A DNA stretch of 64,000 nucleotides from Acidobacteriota bacterium. Lineage in GTDB: Bacteria; Acidobacteriota; Terriglobia; Bryobacterales; UBA6623. The notes beneath the pieces were generated by a model that was not told the origin of the DNA, did not search any database, and saw nothing but the letters and a program-made list of their open reading frames with translations. The position numbers and the translations under genes were made by a program. The stretch covers positions 1 through 64,000 of the forward strand of contig WGMB01000015.1 in NCBI GenBank assembly GCA_016125275.1, written 5' to 3'. Positions 26,941-38,164 of this stretch are shown here, piece by piece (the stretch's first letter is position 1; each line of letters starts with the position of its first letter).

Positions 26941-28226
26941 GAAGCTCTCTCTTGGGGCCTCGCCGGAACCCCCTCGGCGTCTTGCGCCCGCCGCACCCGC
27001 AGCGACCGCACCCGGCGCTCGTCCGCGCTCAGCACCTCGATCTCGATGCCGTCCAGCCGCACCTTCGCGCCCGGATCGGGCACCTGCCCGAGTTGCTCGC
27101 AGACCAATCCTCCCAGTGTCGTCGATTCGGTGTCCTCATCGGGCCGAAATCCCACCAGCTCGGCCAGACGGTCCAAATCGAGATTGCCCGAGGCCACGAA
27201 CGAGCGGTCCGGGTACTCCACCACGTCCAGGTCCGGCTCGCTCTCGTCGCGAATCTCGCCGACGATCTCTTCCATCATGTCTTCCATCGTCACCAGGCCG
27301 GCCGTCTGCCCGTACTCGTCCACCACAATCGCCATCTGCGCGTTCTGCTGCTGCAGCTCCCGCATCAGCTCGTGGATCAGCTTCGTCTCCGGCACGAACG
27401 TCAGCGGCCGGCTCAGCTCCCGCGCCTTGGTCGTCTGCCGCCGCTCGCGGTCGATCTCCAGCGTGTCCCGGCTGTGGACGAAGCCGATGATGTTGTCGAT
27501 CGAGCCCTCGTAGATCGGAATCCGCGAGTACTCCTCGGCGATGTGCGCCTGCCGCACCTGCTCGATCGTCGAATCCGCCGGCAAGGCGGCGATCTCCGGC
27601 CGCGGCGTCATCACCTCGCGCACCGTCTTGTCGCCGAACTCCACCACGGACTGGATCAGTTGCCGATCCTCCTGCCCGATGAAGCCCTCTTCCTCGCCCA
27701 CGTCCAGAAACACCTGGATGTCCCCCGGCGAGCCGTTGGCCTCCGGCTTGGTCTCTTCGCCGCCCAGCTCGGCTACTGACTTGGCAAAGCCCGTCAGCAC
27801 CACCAGCGGCGCAATCGTCCAGGCCAGCGCCCGGGCCACGCCCACCAGGCTCCGCGCCCACTCGCCCGTCGTCCGGGTAATCAGCACCGACGGCAAAATG
27901 TGTCCGAACACCGCCAGCGCCGCAAACGTCATCAGTAGCGCCTCGGCCGCCGTGGCCAGGCTCAGCTCGTCGCTCGACACGATGCGGATCGACGCCACCG
28001 TCAGCACGATCAGAGCCCCCTGCTTGAGCATCGTGTAGCGCCGCACGCCCTCGGTCGGCTCCAGCTTCAGCCGAGGCTGCAGCACCTCCTCGAACACCGC
28101 GAACGCCCGCGCGCCCGGATGCGGCCGCAGCCGCAGCGACTCCACGTAGAGCTGGGTCAGAAAACCGGCCAGCGTGACCACGCCGCACAGCAACGCCGCG
28201 ACGAGGATCTCCAGCGCCAGGATCAT
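26937..28226 (-). CDS. HlyC/CorC family protein (CNNM-type membrane domain, CBS pair, CorC_HlyC)
   Basis: N-terminal TM region; REVMTPRPEIAALPAD; MAIVVDEYGQTAGLVTMEDMMEEIVGEIRDE. Confidence 0.92.
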   Translation of the reverse strand: MILALEILVAALLCGVVTLAGFLTQLYVESLRLRPHPGARAFAVFEEVLQPRLKLEPTEGVRRYTMLKQGALIVLTVASIRIVSSDELSLATAAEALLMTFAALAVFGHILPSVLITRTTGEWARSLVGVARALAWTIAPLVVLTGFAKSVAELGGEETKPEANGSPGDIQVFLDVGEEEGFIGQEDRQLIQSVVEFGDKTVREVMTPRPEIAALPADSTIEQVRQAHIAEEYSRIPIYEGSIDNIIGFVHSRDTLEIDRERRQTTKARELSRPLTFVPETKLIHELMRELQQQNAQMAIVVDEYGQTAGLVTMEDMMEEIVGEIRDESEPDLDVVEYPDRSFVASGNLDLDRLAELVGFRPDEDTESTTLGGLVCEQLGQVPDPGAKVRLDGIEIEVLSADERRVRSLRVRRAQDAEGVPARPQERAS

Positions 28227-28711
28227 TGCGTCCTCTCGATCAGCCCCGCCGCCAGCCCCAGCTTGCGGCGCCAACGCTTCTCCTCGGCCGCCATCTCGCC
28301 CGAATCCATCTCGTGGTCCCAACCCAGCAAGTGCAGCAGCCCGTGCAGAATCAGCGTCTTGACCTCTTCCTCCACGGAATGGCCCAGCTCGGTGGCCTGC
28401 AATGCGGCGCGCTTGGCGGAGATCAGGATGTCGCCCAGCCGCTCGCCCTCGCCTCCCGGCCCGTCCTCGTCGTCCGGAAACGAGAGCACGTCGGTCGACT
28501 TCGCCAGTCCGCGAAACTGCCGGTTCGCCGTCCGCACCGCCTCGTCAGAGGCGATCAGGACCGCAAACTCCCGCCCTTTGGCGAGCTTGTCGTCGAGCTG
28601 CTCCAGGAACGCCCGGATGGCGGCGTCATCGACGGCCACGCGGCGTTGGCGGTTGCGATACCACCAACTAGGACCGTCAGTCTTGTCGGAATCCGTGGGG
28701 GGAGGTCTCAT
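28223..28711 (-). CDS. ybeY: Endoribonuclease YbeY
   Basis: STDVLSFPDDE...GDILIS...LILHGLLHLLGWDHEMDSGEMAAEEKR (HGxLHLxGxDH). Confidence 0.95.
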   Translation of the reverse strand: MRPPPTDSDKTDGPSWWYRNRQRRVAVDDAAIRAFLEQLDDKLAKGREFAVLIASDEAVRTANRQFRGLAKSTDVLSFPDDEDGPGGEGERLGDILISAKRAALQATELGHSVEEEVKTLILHGLLHLLGWDHEMDSGEMAAEEKRWRRKLGLAAGLIERTQ

Positions 28712-29732
28712 TCGCGAAAGCGTCGGAACCGGACGGCTCCTCCGGCTCCGGCGTGTAGTCGGCCTGCACCGGCGTCGGGAAGAGCGTTTTCTGATTATAT
28801 CGGTCGTAAGCGCGAACAATTCGCTGGACCAAGTCGTGGCGCACCACGTCCTTGTCGGTAAAGTACACGAACGACAAGCCCGGCACGCCGTGCAGCACGT
28901 CGATCGCGTCGAGCAGGCCGCTGCGCCGCCCGCTGGGCAGGTCGATCTGCGTCGCGTCGCCCGTCACCACGGCCTTGGAGCCGAAGCCCAGCCGCGTCAG
29001 GAACATCTTCATCTGCTCCGCCGTCGCGTTCTGCGCCTCGTCCAGAATGATGAAGCTCTCGTTGAGCGACCGCCCGCGCATGAAGGCCAGCGGCGCGATC
29101 TCGATCACGTTGCGCTCCACCAGCTTCTCCACCCGCTCGGCGTCGAGCATGTCGTAGAGAGCGTCGTACAGCGGACGCAGATACGGGTCCACCTTCTGCT
29201 GCAGCGTCCCGGGCAAAAAGCCCAGCCGCTCGCCGGCTTCCACCGCCGGCCGCGCCAGGATGATGCGCTGCACCTGCTTCGAAAGCAGTGCGTTCACCGC
29301 CTGCGCCACCGCCAAATAGGTCTTGCCCGTACCGGCCGGGCCGATCCCGAAAACCAGATCGCAGCGCTCCATCGCCTCGAAGTAGCGCATCTGGTTCAGG
29401 CTGCGCGGCGCGATCGCCTTGCGGCCCACGAGCCGCTGCCGGCTGGTCAGCACCAGATTCCGGAAGTTGACCTGGCCGTCCTCGGCCGCCACCGTCAGAA
29501 AGCCCTTCACGTCGCCGTTGCTGAGCCGGTGCCCTTCCCGCACCAGACTCTCGTAGTCGGCGATGATGTCCTGCACCCGCCGCACCGATTCCGGCTGGCC
29601 GGTGATCTCCAGACTGTCAGGCAGAACGTGGGTGCGGACCCCCAACGAGGACTCGAGAATCTGTATGTTCTCGTCGTGCGTCCCAAAGAACGCTTCGATT
29701 CCGTGGGAAAAGTTGACCTGGGCTGTCGTCAA
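28677..29732 (-). CDS. phoH: PhoH family protein
   Basis: FGIGPAGTGKTYLAVAQAV; GFLPGTLQQKVDPYLRPLYDAL; FIILDEAQNATAEQMKMFLTRLGFGSK. Confidence 0.96.
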   Translation of the reverse strand: MTTAQVNFSHGIEAFFGTHDENIQILESSLGVRTHVLPDSLEITGQPESVRRVQDIIADYESLVREGHRLSNGDVKGFLTVAAEDGQVNFRNLVLTSRQRLVGRKAIAPRSLNQMRYFEAMERCDLVFGIGPAGTGKTYLAVAQAVNALLSKQVQRIILARPAVEAGERLGFLPGTLQQKVDPYLRPLYDALYDMLDAERVEKLVERNVIEIAPLAFMRGRSLNESFIILDEAQNATAEQMKMFLTRLGFGSKAVVTGDATQIDLPSGRRSGLLDAIDVLHGVPGLSFVYFTDKDVVRHDLVQRIVRAYDRYNQKTLFPTPVQADYTPEPEEPSGSDAFANETSPHGFRQD

Positions 29733-29883
29733 AGCCTTGGCTTGGCTCCTCGCATGGGGCTGAATTTGAACCGACTATAGCCCAGCCTCGGAACCAAGTC
29801 AATCCATCCAACAGCCCTGTTTCGAAGGGGTTTCAATGTCTCTTTTCGCTCATTGACGGGCGTCTTGCGCCCCTGCCGTCAGC

Positions 29884-32800
29884 CTACCACCGGTCCGCCG
29901 CCGGCGCCGCCTTGCCGTTGCGCGTCCGCTTCTTGCGCTTCTGCTCGATCAGCTCCTCCAGGCTCAGCACCAGCCGCCGCGCCCGGTCCAGCAGGTCCTC
30001 TGAAATCGGGCCGGACACCTTGCGCAGCTCCCCGAAGGCCGCCACCGCATACCGCCGCGCCTCGCCCAGCCGCCCCACGTCCCGCAGCGCAATCGCCAGG
30101 TTGAAGCGCGTCTTGGCCGCCCCGAACGTGTTGCCTTGGAGCTGGTCGAAGCGGATCGCCTCGCGATAGTGCGGCAAAGCCCGGTCGATGTCTCCCATCG
30201 AGTACGAAGCGTGCCCGTACTGCAGGTTGTGGCTCGCCAGGCTGGCGAAGTCGTCGGCGGCGTCGTGCTCCACCGCCCGCAGGTAGTACTGCCGGGCGTC
30301 GGTCAAGTGCCGGATCAGCTCCGACTCGGGCCGGTCCGTGGCGCGCGCCGTGCGGAACCGTTCCCAGGCCACCAGCCCCAGCGCCGCCAAAAAGCGCGCT
30401 CGCTCGGGCGCGTGCGGCGGCAGCGTTTCCGCGCCCCGCCGCAGCCAGCGCTCGGCGCGCGCCAAGTCCCGTATGCCCCGAATCTCCGTGTAGTTCGCGC
30501 CCAGCTCGTAGCACCAGTCCGAAGCCTTCTGCGCGTCGCCCAGCCGCTCGGCCAGCTCCACGGCTTCGTTCTCCACCTTGTACAGCGGCCGCGAGTCGTT
30601 GCGCGCGATGGCGCTGGTCCGGAACAGCGAGTCCGCCAAGTGCCGCACGGCCCGCAACTGCACCGCGTCGAGCTCTTCCACCGGCCGCTGGAGATAGGCC
30701 TCCACCTGCGCCCGGTCCCAGCTCATCGCCGCCTTCTGCAGTTCTCCGGCCCAACTGAAGACCTGCTGCTTCATCGCCAGTTGGATGCGCTGCTCGATCA
30801 CCGCCCGCCAAAAGGTGTCGCGCTTGGGCAGCGGCCCGCGCGTGGCAGGGTCCAGGCAGTAAGGCGCCAGCTCCTCGGTCAGGTCCTGCCACACGCTCGT
30901 CCGGCCGGCGACCAGGTACAGCGCGCCCAGTCCCCGCACCGGCCCCACGATCTCGTTCCACCAGCCCCTCTCGCGCGCCGCCCGGCAGGCCTGCCGCAGG
31001 TTGCTCTCGTTCCACTGCAACTGCGGCGGAACGTCCTCCTCATCCGCCTCCACGGCGTCGGCGACGGCATGACCGAACTCGCCCAGGGCCCCCACGAAGG
31101 CCCTCGTCGTGCGCTCCTCGCCCGCCGTCGCCGCCTTCTGCTCGGCCGGTTCGTCCTCCACGGCCAAGTCCACCTCGCTGGCGTCCTTCTCCAGCGTCTG
31201 CAAGTCGCTCGTCCGCAGCGCTCGGGCGATCACCCCCGTCGGCAGGGCCTTCGAGGCCGCCCCCAACCGGTCGCTGATGCTCCTCCCGCTCGCCGAGCGG
31301 CGTCCGCTCAGCCCCGACGAGGCGCCCAACGACGGCCGCACCGTCACCGGAAACCGCCGCTCGAACAGCGCCCGCAGCGGCTCCTCCGCACACGGCTCCA
31401 CCCGATACACGCCGCTCGCCAGAGACCCCAGCAGGCCGAAATCCCTCGCCCGGTCCAGCGGCGACTCCTCCTCTCTCGACCCCAACCGCTCGATCTGCGG
31501 CTGCAGCTCCCGCAGAGCCCACGGCTGCGGCGACGACGTCATCCGCGCCAGCAGCTTCACGTCGACCGTCGTGCGGAACAGGTGCAGCAGCGCCAGCACG
31601 TCCTGCTCGGCGTCGCTGAAGCCGTTGAACAGCACGTAGCTCAGCGCCGCCGTCGCCGGGTCCTCGGCCGCGTCGCCGCCCACCAGCGCGCCGCCGGTCT
31701 CGAACACCCGCCGCGCCAGCTCCTCGAGCTGCTCCTTCGAGCGAAGCCCCTCGTGCAGGGCTTCGCGCACCAGCAGCCGCGTCACCAAGGGGTTGCCGCG
31801 GCCGAACGAGACGATCGGGTCCCACTGCTCCAGCCCCGCCGTCGGCGCACCGCACTCGGTCAGTACCGAACGCACCAGTTGCAGCCGTTCCCGTGCGCTC
31901 CACTCGCCCGTGCGCAACCTCTGCACGCGTTTGCCCAGCCACTCTTCCTCACGCCGCGAAAGCAGCAGAAAACGCCCCTGCGTTTCCGTCACCGATTCCA
32001 GAAATTCCTTCAGCAGCTCCTTCTGCTCGAAGCTCCAAGGGTCCAAGCCGGACCCCTCCGGCCCCTCCACGGTCTCGAGCCCGTCCCAAATCCACAGCAC
32101 CGGAATCTGGTTCAGGATGTACAGCGCCGTATCCAGCCGCTCTTCCGGCTGCATCCGCTCCCACTGCAGCCCGTTGCTCTCCAGCGCCTCCTCGAAGTGG
32201 GCGGCGAGTTGGTCCAGCAGCGACACCAGCGAGCGGTGCAGGTGCAGGGAGCTGTACAGCACCGGGCCCCCCAGCCCGCCCGAGCCCGTCAGCCACACCG
32301 CGAAGCCCGACGCCGCCGAGGTCTTGCCGCTGCCCTGCGGTCCGTGCAGCAACACCGTGGAGTTGCTCTGGAACATCCGGTCCAGGTCCGCTTCGAGGTC
32401 CGCCCGCCGCACCTGCCCGGGCTGCTCCGGGTCCGGCATCAGCGGGTCCAGCGGCGGCCGCTCCCGCTCCACATAGGGCTTCTCGAAGCGCTGGCCTTCC
32501 AGCGGGCTCAGCGGCTGGAACGGGACCGTTTCGTGGACGATCGGCTCGCACCAGTCCACCCGCCGCACCGCGTCGAAGGCGATCGAGCGCTGGGCGTCGC
32601 GTTGCGCCTTCCGCCGCGCCGCCGTCGCCGCCGAGCCCACCGTGCGCCCCTCGCCGAGCTCGGCGTAGAACGTCTCGAACCACCCCGCCACCGCCGACGG
32701 GTCCAGGCAATAGGGCGACTCCACCACCGCCGCCACGCCGAACGCGCTGAGCTCGTCGGCCAGCCGGTGAAATCCTTCCTGAATCTCCGCCCGCCGCTTG

Positions 32801-33735
32801 GCCGCTGCGTTCGCGGACGTCTCCCGCAGCTCGCAACAGTTCGACAACACCAGGATCGGCGTCCGCGCCTCGCCCAGCGCCTCCGCCAGCGCCGTCGAAT
32901 CCACCAGCCGCAGCCGTGAGCTGTCTTGCGCGTGGTGCAGCGCCAGGTAGCCGGCCACGCCCGCCGGGGCCGCGTTCTGGGCGTACCGCGGCTGCGGCGT
33001 CTCCTCTTGCTCCTCCGCGCTCAGGTCCGCCGCCAGCGCCACGCCGTCAAAATGCACCACGTGGTACGGCTCGCCGAAGGCCTCGGCCTCCAGCAGCGTG
33101 CTGGTGAGCTTGCCGAAGGTCGGCGGACGCAGGATCTCCCACTCCACCTGCCGCGCCGAAAGCCGCCGGGCCAATTCTTGAAAATCCGGCCGGAACGCGA
33201 TGTCGCCCAGGCGGCTGGGCCGGCAGATCACCGCCAGCACCCTCAGCCGCCGCGCCTTGTCCGGCTTGAACAGCGCTTCGCCCGGCGTGAACGCCGCCCG
33301 CCGCACGAAGCTCTCGCACTCCGCCGCCAGCCAGCGCCGCGACGAGCGCTCCCGCAGCAGCTCCCAGGGAAGGTCCTCGCTTCCCTCGGCCGGCGGGCTG
33401 ATGATCTCCACCCGAGCGTCGGCCAGGCGCGCCGAAACCTTCTCCCACAGCGCCGCCGCGGCCGGCGTGGCGAACGCCGCCTCGAACAGCCCCTCGCCGA
33501 TCTTCTCCAGCCGTCTCTCGGTGTAAGTCGCTACGTCCCGGGCCTCGCCCGCCGGATAGTCCAGGTAGTCTTCCCAGTACCACCGGATGTGTTCCCTGTC
33601 TTCGGCGGAAACCTCGAAATCCAGCTCGACGGAGCAGTCTGCGGCGACCTCGCCCTCAGTGAGCAAGACCAGACGCAACGAGCCTGTCCGCGCGGATGCG
33701 CGAACGTGTTCCAACCGCAGCGTCAACTCGGCCAC
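29884..33735 (-). CDS. CHAT-domain protease / STAND-type NTPase / TPR-like multidomain protein
   Basis: GTG start. CHAT-like His/Cys: EPYHVVHFDGVAL and ILVLSNCCELRE. P-loop VLLHGPQGSGKTS; Walker B PVLWIWDGLE; GRGNPLVTRLLVREAL; C-terminal helical TPR-like repeats. Confidence 0.83.
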   Translation of the reverse strand: MAELTLRLEHVRASARTGSLRLVLLTEGEVAADCSVELDFEVSAEDREHIRWYWEDYLDYPAGEARDVATYTERRLEKIGEGLFEAAFATPAAAALWEKVSARLADARVEIISPPAEGSEDLPWELLRERSSRRWLAAECESFVRRAAFTPGEALFKPDKARRLRVLAVICRPSRLGDIAFRPDFQELARRLSARQVEWEILRPPTFGKLTSTLLEAEAFGEPYHVVHFDGVALAADLSAEEQEETPQPRYAQNAAPAGVAGYLALHHAQDSSRLRLVDSTALAEALGEARTPILVLSNCCELRETSANAAAKRRAEIQEGFHRLADELSAFGVAAVVESPYCLDPSAVAGWFETFYAELGEGRTVGSAATAARRKAQRDAQRSIAFDAVRRVDWCEPIVHETVPFQPLSPLEGQRFEKPYVERERPPLDPLMPDPEQPGQVRRADLEADLDRMFQSNSTVLLHGPQGSGKTSAASGFAVWLTGSGGLGGPVLYSSLHLHRSLVSLLDQLAAHFEEALESNGLQWERMQPEERLDTALYILNQIPVLWIWDGLETVEGPEGSGLDPWSFEQKELLKEFLESVTETQGRFLLLSRREEEWLGKRVQRLRTGEWSARERLQLVRSVLTECGAPTAGLEQWDPIVSFGRGNPLVTRLLVREALHEGLRSKEQLEELARRVFETGGALVGGDAAEDPATAALSYVLFNGFSDAEQDVLALLHLFRTTVDVKLLARMTSSPQPWALRELQPQIERLGSREEESPLDRARDFGLLGSLASGVYRVEPCAEEPLRALFERRFPVTVRPSLGASSGLSGRRSASGRSISDRLGAASKALPTGVIARALRTSDLQTLEKDASEVDLAVEDEPAEQKAATAGEERTTRAFVGALGEFGHAVADAVEADEEDVPPQLQWNESNLRQACRAARERGWWNEIVGPVRGLGALYLVAGRTSVWQDLTEELAPYCLDPATRGPLPKRDTFWRAVIEQRIQLAMKQQVFSWAGELQKAAMSWDRAQVEAYLQRPVEELDAVQLRAVRHLADSLFRTSAIARNDSRPLYKVENEAVELAERLGDAQKASDWCYELGANYTEIRGIRDLARAERWLRRGAETLPPHAPERARFLAALGLVAWERFRTARATDRPESELIRHLTDARQYYLRAVEHDAADDFASLASHNLQYGHASYSMGDIDRALPHYREAIRFDQLQGNTFGAAKTRFNLAIALRDVGRLGEARRYAVAAFGELRKVSGPISEDLLDRARRLVLSLEELIEQKRKKRTRNGKAAPAADRW

Positions 33736-33842
33736 CGGACTCTACCGTACAGCGGGCCAGTACTACAGCCCCATACGGAATTCTTCTGGGTGGGGTCGGG
33801 AATAGCATCTACGACCGGGAAAAGCCCTAGCCCTCGGCGGGA

Positions 33843-34551
33843 CTAGCGGCCCACGGCGCGAACGCGGTCCAACGGCGTCGGGGCCAACGCCACAGCGTGA
33901 TCCCGATCCTGCTCCAGCTCGCCGCAATGCGCCCGCAGCCCGGCATACGACCGCACGGCCACACAGCGCCGCCGGATGTCGATGCAGCCCGCCCTTTGCA
34001 GGCGGTTCAGAGCGCTCGACGTCGTCTCACGGGTCGCCCCGATCAGCCCGGCCAGGTCCTTCTGGGACAGGCGCAGCTCCACGCATTCGGCCAGCTCGTC
34101 CTGCGTCCAACGCAGCAGCAGCCGGGCGATGCGCTGCTCCACTTCCAGAAAGCTCACCCACTGGAGCTGTTCCTCGAGCCGGCGCACCCGTTTTTGCAAC
34201 AGATCCGCAAAACCCGTCCAGAATTCCGGCGTCTCCTCCGCAAACCGCACCGCGGCCCGCGTCGGAACCATCGTGATGGCCGACCGTTCGAGCACTTCGG
34301 CCGACGCCGAACGCACGTCGCCGCCCACCAGACCTTCTTCGCCGAAAATCTCTCCCGGCTCCACGATCTGGAACAGGCAATGCTTGCCGCCGGGTCCGTG
34401 GACCCACGTCTTCACCCGTCCCTCGCGCAAGATCAGGACCCTGTCAGCCGGGTCCCCGGCTTCGTAAAGCTCGGTTCCCCGCCCCAGGTTTCCCAGATGA
34501 ACAGCTTCATCGAGCTGCGCCAATTGGGAGCCGGCGGACGGGACCGACATC
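33843..34551 (-). CDS. Crp/Fnr family transcriptional regulator
   Basis: cNMP-binding fold GNLGRGTELYEAGDPADRVLILREGRVKTWV...PGEIFGEEGL; HTH LSQKDLAGLIGATRETTSSALNRLQRAGCI. Start approximate (MSVPSAGSQ, or upstream in-frame 34601). Confidence 0.92.
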
Positions 34552-34646
34552 CGTGGAATCAGTGTTGCAGTCGTCAATTCAGACCCGAATGCCTCAATCA
34601 AGGCGGGGACAGAATATCAAAAATTCCGCCCAGGTCCCAAGAAATA

Positions 34647-35498
34647 TTAGGATTGCCGTATTTTTTTATGCAACGTTTGCGCCACGGCGAAACGCTCGGC
34701 TACGGCCGGGTCCTCGGGGTCCTTTCCCAGCCGTTCCAACTCGGCCGCTACGCGCCGCAACCCCTCGGAGATCGCCGCCGCGTTGGTCTTCAGGATGCCT
34801 TCCCAGATCTCGTACGAGCTGCCCGCCAGCCGCGTCATGTCCCGCAGGCCGCCGCCGGCCACCTGCAACTGCGTCGGGTTCTCCAGGGACTCCCAAACCG
34901 CCGCCGCCAGCGCCGTCGACACCATCTGCGGCACGTGCGACGTCATCGCCGTCACCCGGTCATGCTCGTCCGGCGTCATCGCCAGCGGCTTGCAGCCGAT
35001 CCTCCGCAGCCAGCCCACCAGTTCGTCCACCCGTTCGTCGCCAGCGTGCCGCGCATCCGGAGTAATCGCGTACACCGCGCCCCGCAGCAGCTCAGCCTCG
35101 GCGATCGCCACCCCGCGGCCTTCCTTTCCGGCCATCGGATGCCCGCCCAGAAACCGCGCCTCGCTACCCGCGAACAGCTCCTCGGCCCGCTCTACGATCG
35201 CTTTCTTGGTGCTGCCCGCGTCGGTCACCAGCGACCCCGGCCGCGCCAGCCGCGCCACCTCGGGGAGCTGTTCCAGAATCCGTAGAATCGGCTGCGCCAG
35301 GTAGATCAGGTCCGACGCCGGCAGAGCCTCTTCCAGCGGGGCCCCCTCGTCGATCACCCCCAGCTCCATCGCCTCGGCGATCGTCGCGGGACGGCTCACG
35401 CCCACGATGCGGCCCTCGAAGCCCGCCTTGCGCAAGGCCAGGGCGAAGGAGCCGCCAATCAGCCCCACGCCGACGATCGTGACCGTCTTGAGCGGCAT
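34647..35498 (-). CDS. tyrA: Prephenate dehydrogenase
   Basis: TVTIVGVGLIGGSFALALRKAGFEGRIVGVSR...DAGSTKKAIVE...FLGGHPMAGKEGRGV. Confidence 0.95.
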   Translation of the reverse strand: MPLKTVTIVGVGLIGGSFALALRKAGFEGRIVGVSRPATIAEAMELGVIDEGAPLEEALPASDLIYLAQPILRILEQLPEVARLARPGSLVTDAGSTKKAIVERAEELFAGSEARFLGGHPMAGKEGRGVAIAEAELLRGAVYAITPDARHAGDERVDELVGWLRRIGCKPLAMTPDEHDRVTAMTSHVPQMVSTALAAAVWESLENPTQLQVAGGGLRDMTRLAGSSYEIWEGILKTNAAAISEGLRRVAAELERLGKDPEDPAVAERFAVAQTLHKKIRQS

Positions 35499-35507
35499 CG
35501 GCGCGCC

Positions 35508-35783
35508 CTACTCCGAGCCGGCCGGCGCTTTCTGGAGCTCGCGCATCGCCGCCATCACGGCGTCAAAGATCTTCTCCACCGATTCGCTCGGCAGAGGCCC
35601 CCGGTTGGCGCGCCGCAGGTTCTCGTGCACCGCCCGCTCCCGCTCGGGATCGAACACCTCAATGCGGTTCTCGCGCTTCAGCGGCGCCAATTGCAGCACG
35701 ATTTCCGCCCGCCGGTTCAACAACTCCACCAAGTCCCGGTCCAAAGCGTCGATCTGCCGACGCCAGTCGCTGAGCTCCCTCAC
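35508..35783 (-). CDS. Chorismate mutase (AroQ class)
   Basis: LSDWRRQIDALDRDLVELLNRRAEIVLQLAPLKRENRIEVFDPERERAVHENL. Confidence 0.92.
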   Translation of the reverse strand: MRELSDWRRQIDALDRDLVELLNRRAEIVLQLAPLKRENRIEVFDPERERAVHENLRRANRGPLPSESVEKIFDAVMAAMRELQKAPAGSE

Positions 35784-36604
35784 GCCACTCCTCCCGTCGC
35801 CGGCTGCGGAACCTTCAGTCCGCTCTTGAGCTCGCGCGCCAACTCCTCCAGCTTCGCGCCAAGCTCCGGCGACTCCCCGTACTGCTCCACCACCCGCATG
35901 ATCGCGCTGCCCACAATCGCCCCTTCGGCATACGGCGCCACGGCTTCTATGTGCTCCCGCCGCGATAGCCCGAAGCCGATCGCCAACGGCAGGTCCGTCG
36001 CCTTGCGGGCCCTCTCCAGCAGCGGAATCGCCGCGTCCGAGATCGTCTCCCGCATCCCCGTCACGCCCGCCGTCGACACCAGGTAGAGGAACCCCGTCGA
36101 CGCCTGTGCCACCTGCCGCAGCCGCTCGTCCGTGCTCGTCTGCGCGCCCAGAAACACCGTCGCCAAGTCCCTGGCCCGCATCGCCTCCAGGTACTCCTCG
36201 GCCGCCTCGATGTTCAGGTCCGTCAGCAGCGCCCCATCCGCGCCCGCCTCGGCGATCTTAGCCGCAAACGCCTCGAAACCATAGCGCAAAACCGGGTTCA
36301 GGTACGAGAACACCACCACCGGCAGCTCGCTGCTCCGGCGAATCTCGCGGATGATCTCGATCACCTTCTCCAGCGTCGTCCCGGCCCGCAGAGCCCTCTC
36401 GCTCGCCTTCTGGATCACCGGCCCGTCCGCCATCGGGTCGGAAAACGGCACGCCCAGCTCCAGAATGTCCGCGCCGCCGCGCTCCAGCGCCAGCGCCAGC
36501 TCCGCCGTGCGGTCCGGATGCGGATCTCCGGCCGTCAAATACGCGATCAGCGCGCGCGAGTCTCCCTCACGCAGCCGCGCGAATGTTTGGTCAATCCGGT
36601 TCAT
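35780..36604 (-). CDS. trpA: Tryptophan synthase alpha chain
   Basis: ALIAYLTAGDPHPDRTAELALALERGGADILELGVPFSDPMADGPVIQKASERAL. Confidence 0.97.
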   Translation of the reverse strand: MNRIDQTFARLREGDSRALIAYLTAGDPHPDRTAELALALERGGADILELGVPFSDPMADGPVIQKASERALRAGTTLEKVIEIIREIRRSSELPVVVFSYLNPVLRYGFEAFAAKIAEAGADGALLTDLNIEAAEEYLEAMRARDLATVFLGAQTSTDERLRQVAQASTGFLYLVSTAGVTGMRETISDAAIPLLERARKATDLPLAIGFGLSRREHIEAVAPYAEGAIVGSAIMRVVEQYGESPELGAKLEELARELKSGLKVPQPATGGVA

Positions 36605-36662
36605 CGCGGAATCCCGGCCGAAACGAGCCGACAGTTTGTGAGCATACGATGCGCCGGCCGCT

Positions 36663-37874
<1,212 letters not shown>

Positions 37875-37932
37875 GAATCCTCTACTTTAGCCCCGTTGGC
37901 GGCCCAGGTCCCATTTCCGACCCGCGTGGGCC

Positions 37933-38164
37933 TCAGTCGTAGTGGAAACGCCCTGGGAGGAAATTAACTTCTTCGTCGGATACCAGGTAGACCAAGCGAT
38001 GTTCTCGGGTGATGCGGCGCGACCAGCAACCGCTGAGGTCGTGCTCGAGGCGCTCGAAGGCGTTTCGCCATCGTCGGGTCTTGCTCGACCCAGTGCGCCA
38101 GGTCCTCCAAAAACTCCGGCGCGAAGATCGCCCGGCGGCGGTCCTCAGCCTTGGGCTGACTCAT
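37933..38164 (-). pseudogene. YoeB/Txe-like toxin remnant
   Basis: Frame 1 MSQPKAEDRRRAIFAPEFLEDLAHWVEQDPTMAKRL, then a shift to AFERLEHDLSGCWSRRITREHRLVYLVSDEEVNFLPGRFHYD*. The central ~20 residues expected in YoeB are missing. Confidence 0.7.

Noticed and set aside
34560-34650. FNR-type operator in the AT-rich tyrA-crp intergenic region
   Set aside because: TTGAT half-sites are present (TTGATATTC, TTGATTGAG) but not arranged as a TTGAT-N4-ATCAA palindrome.
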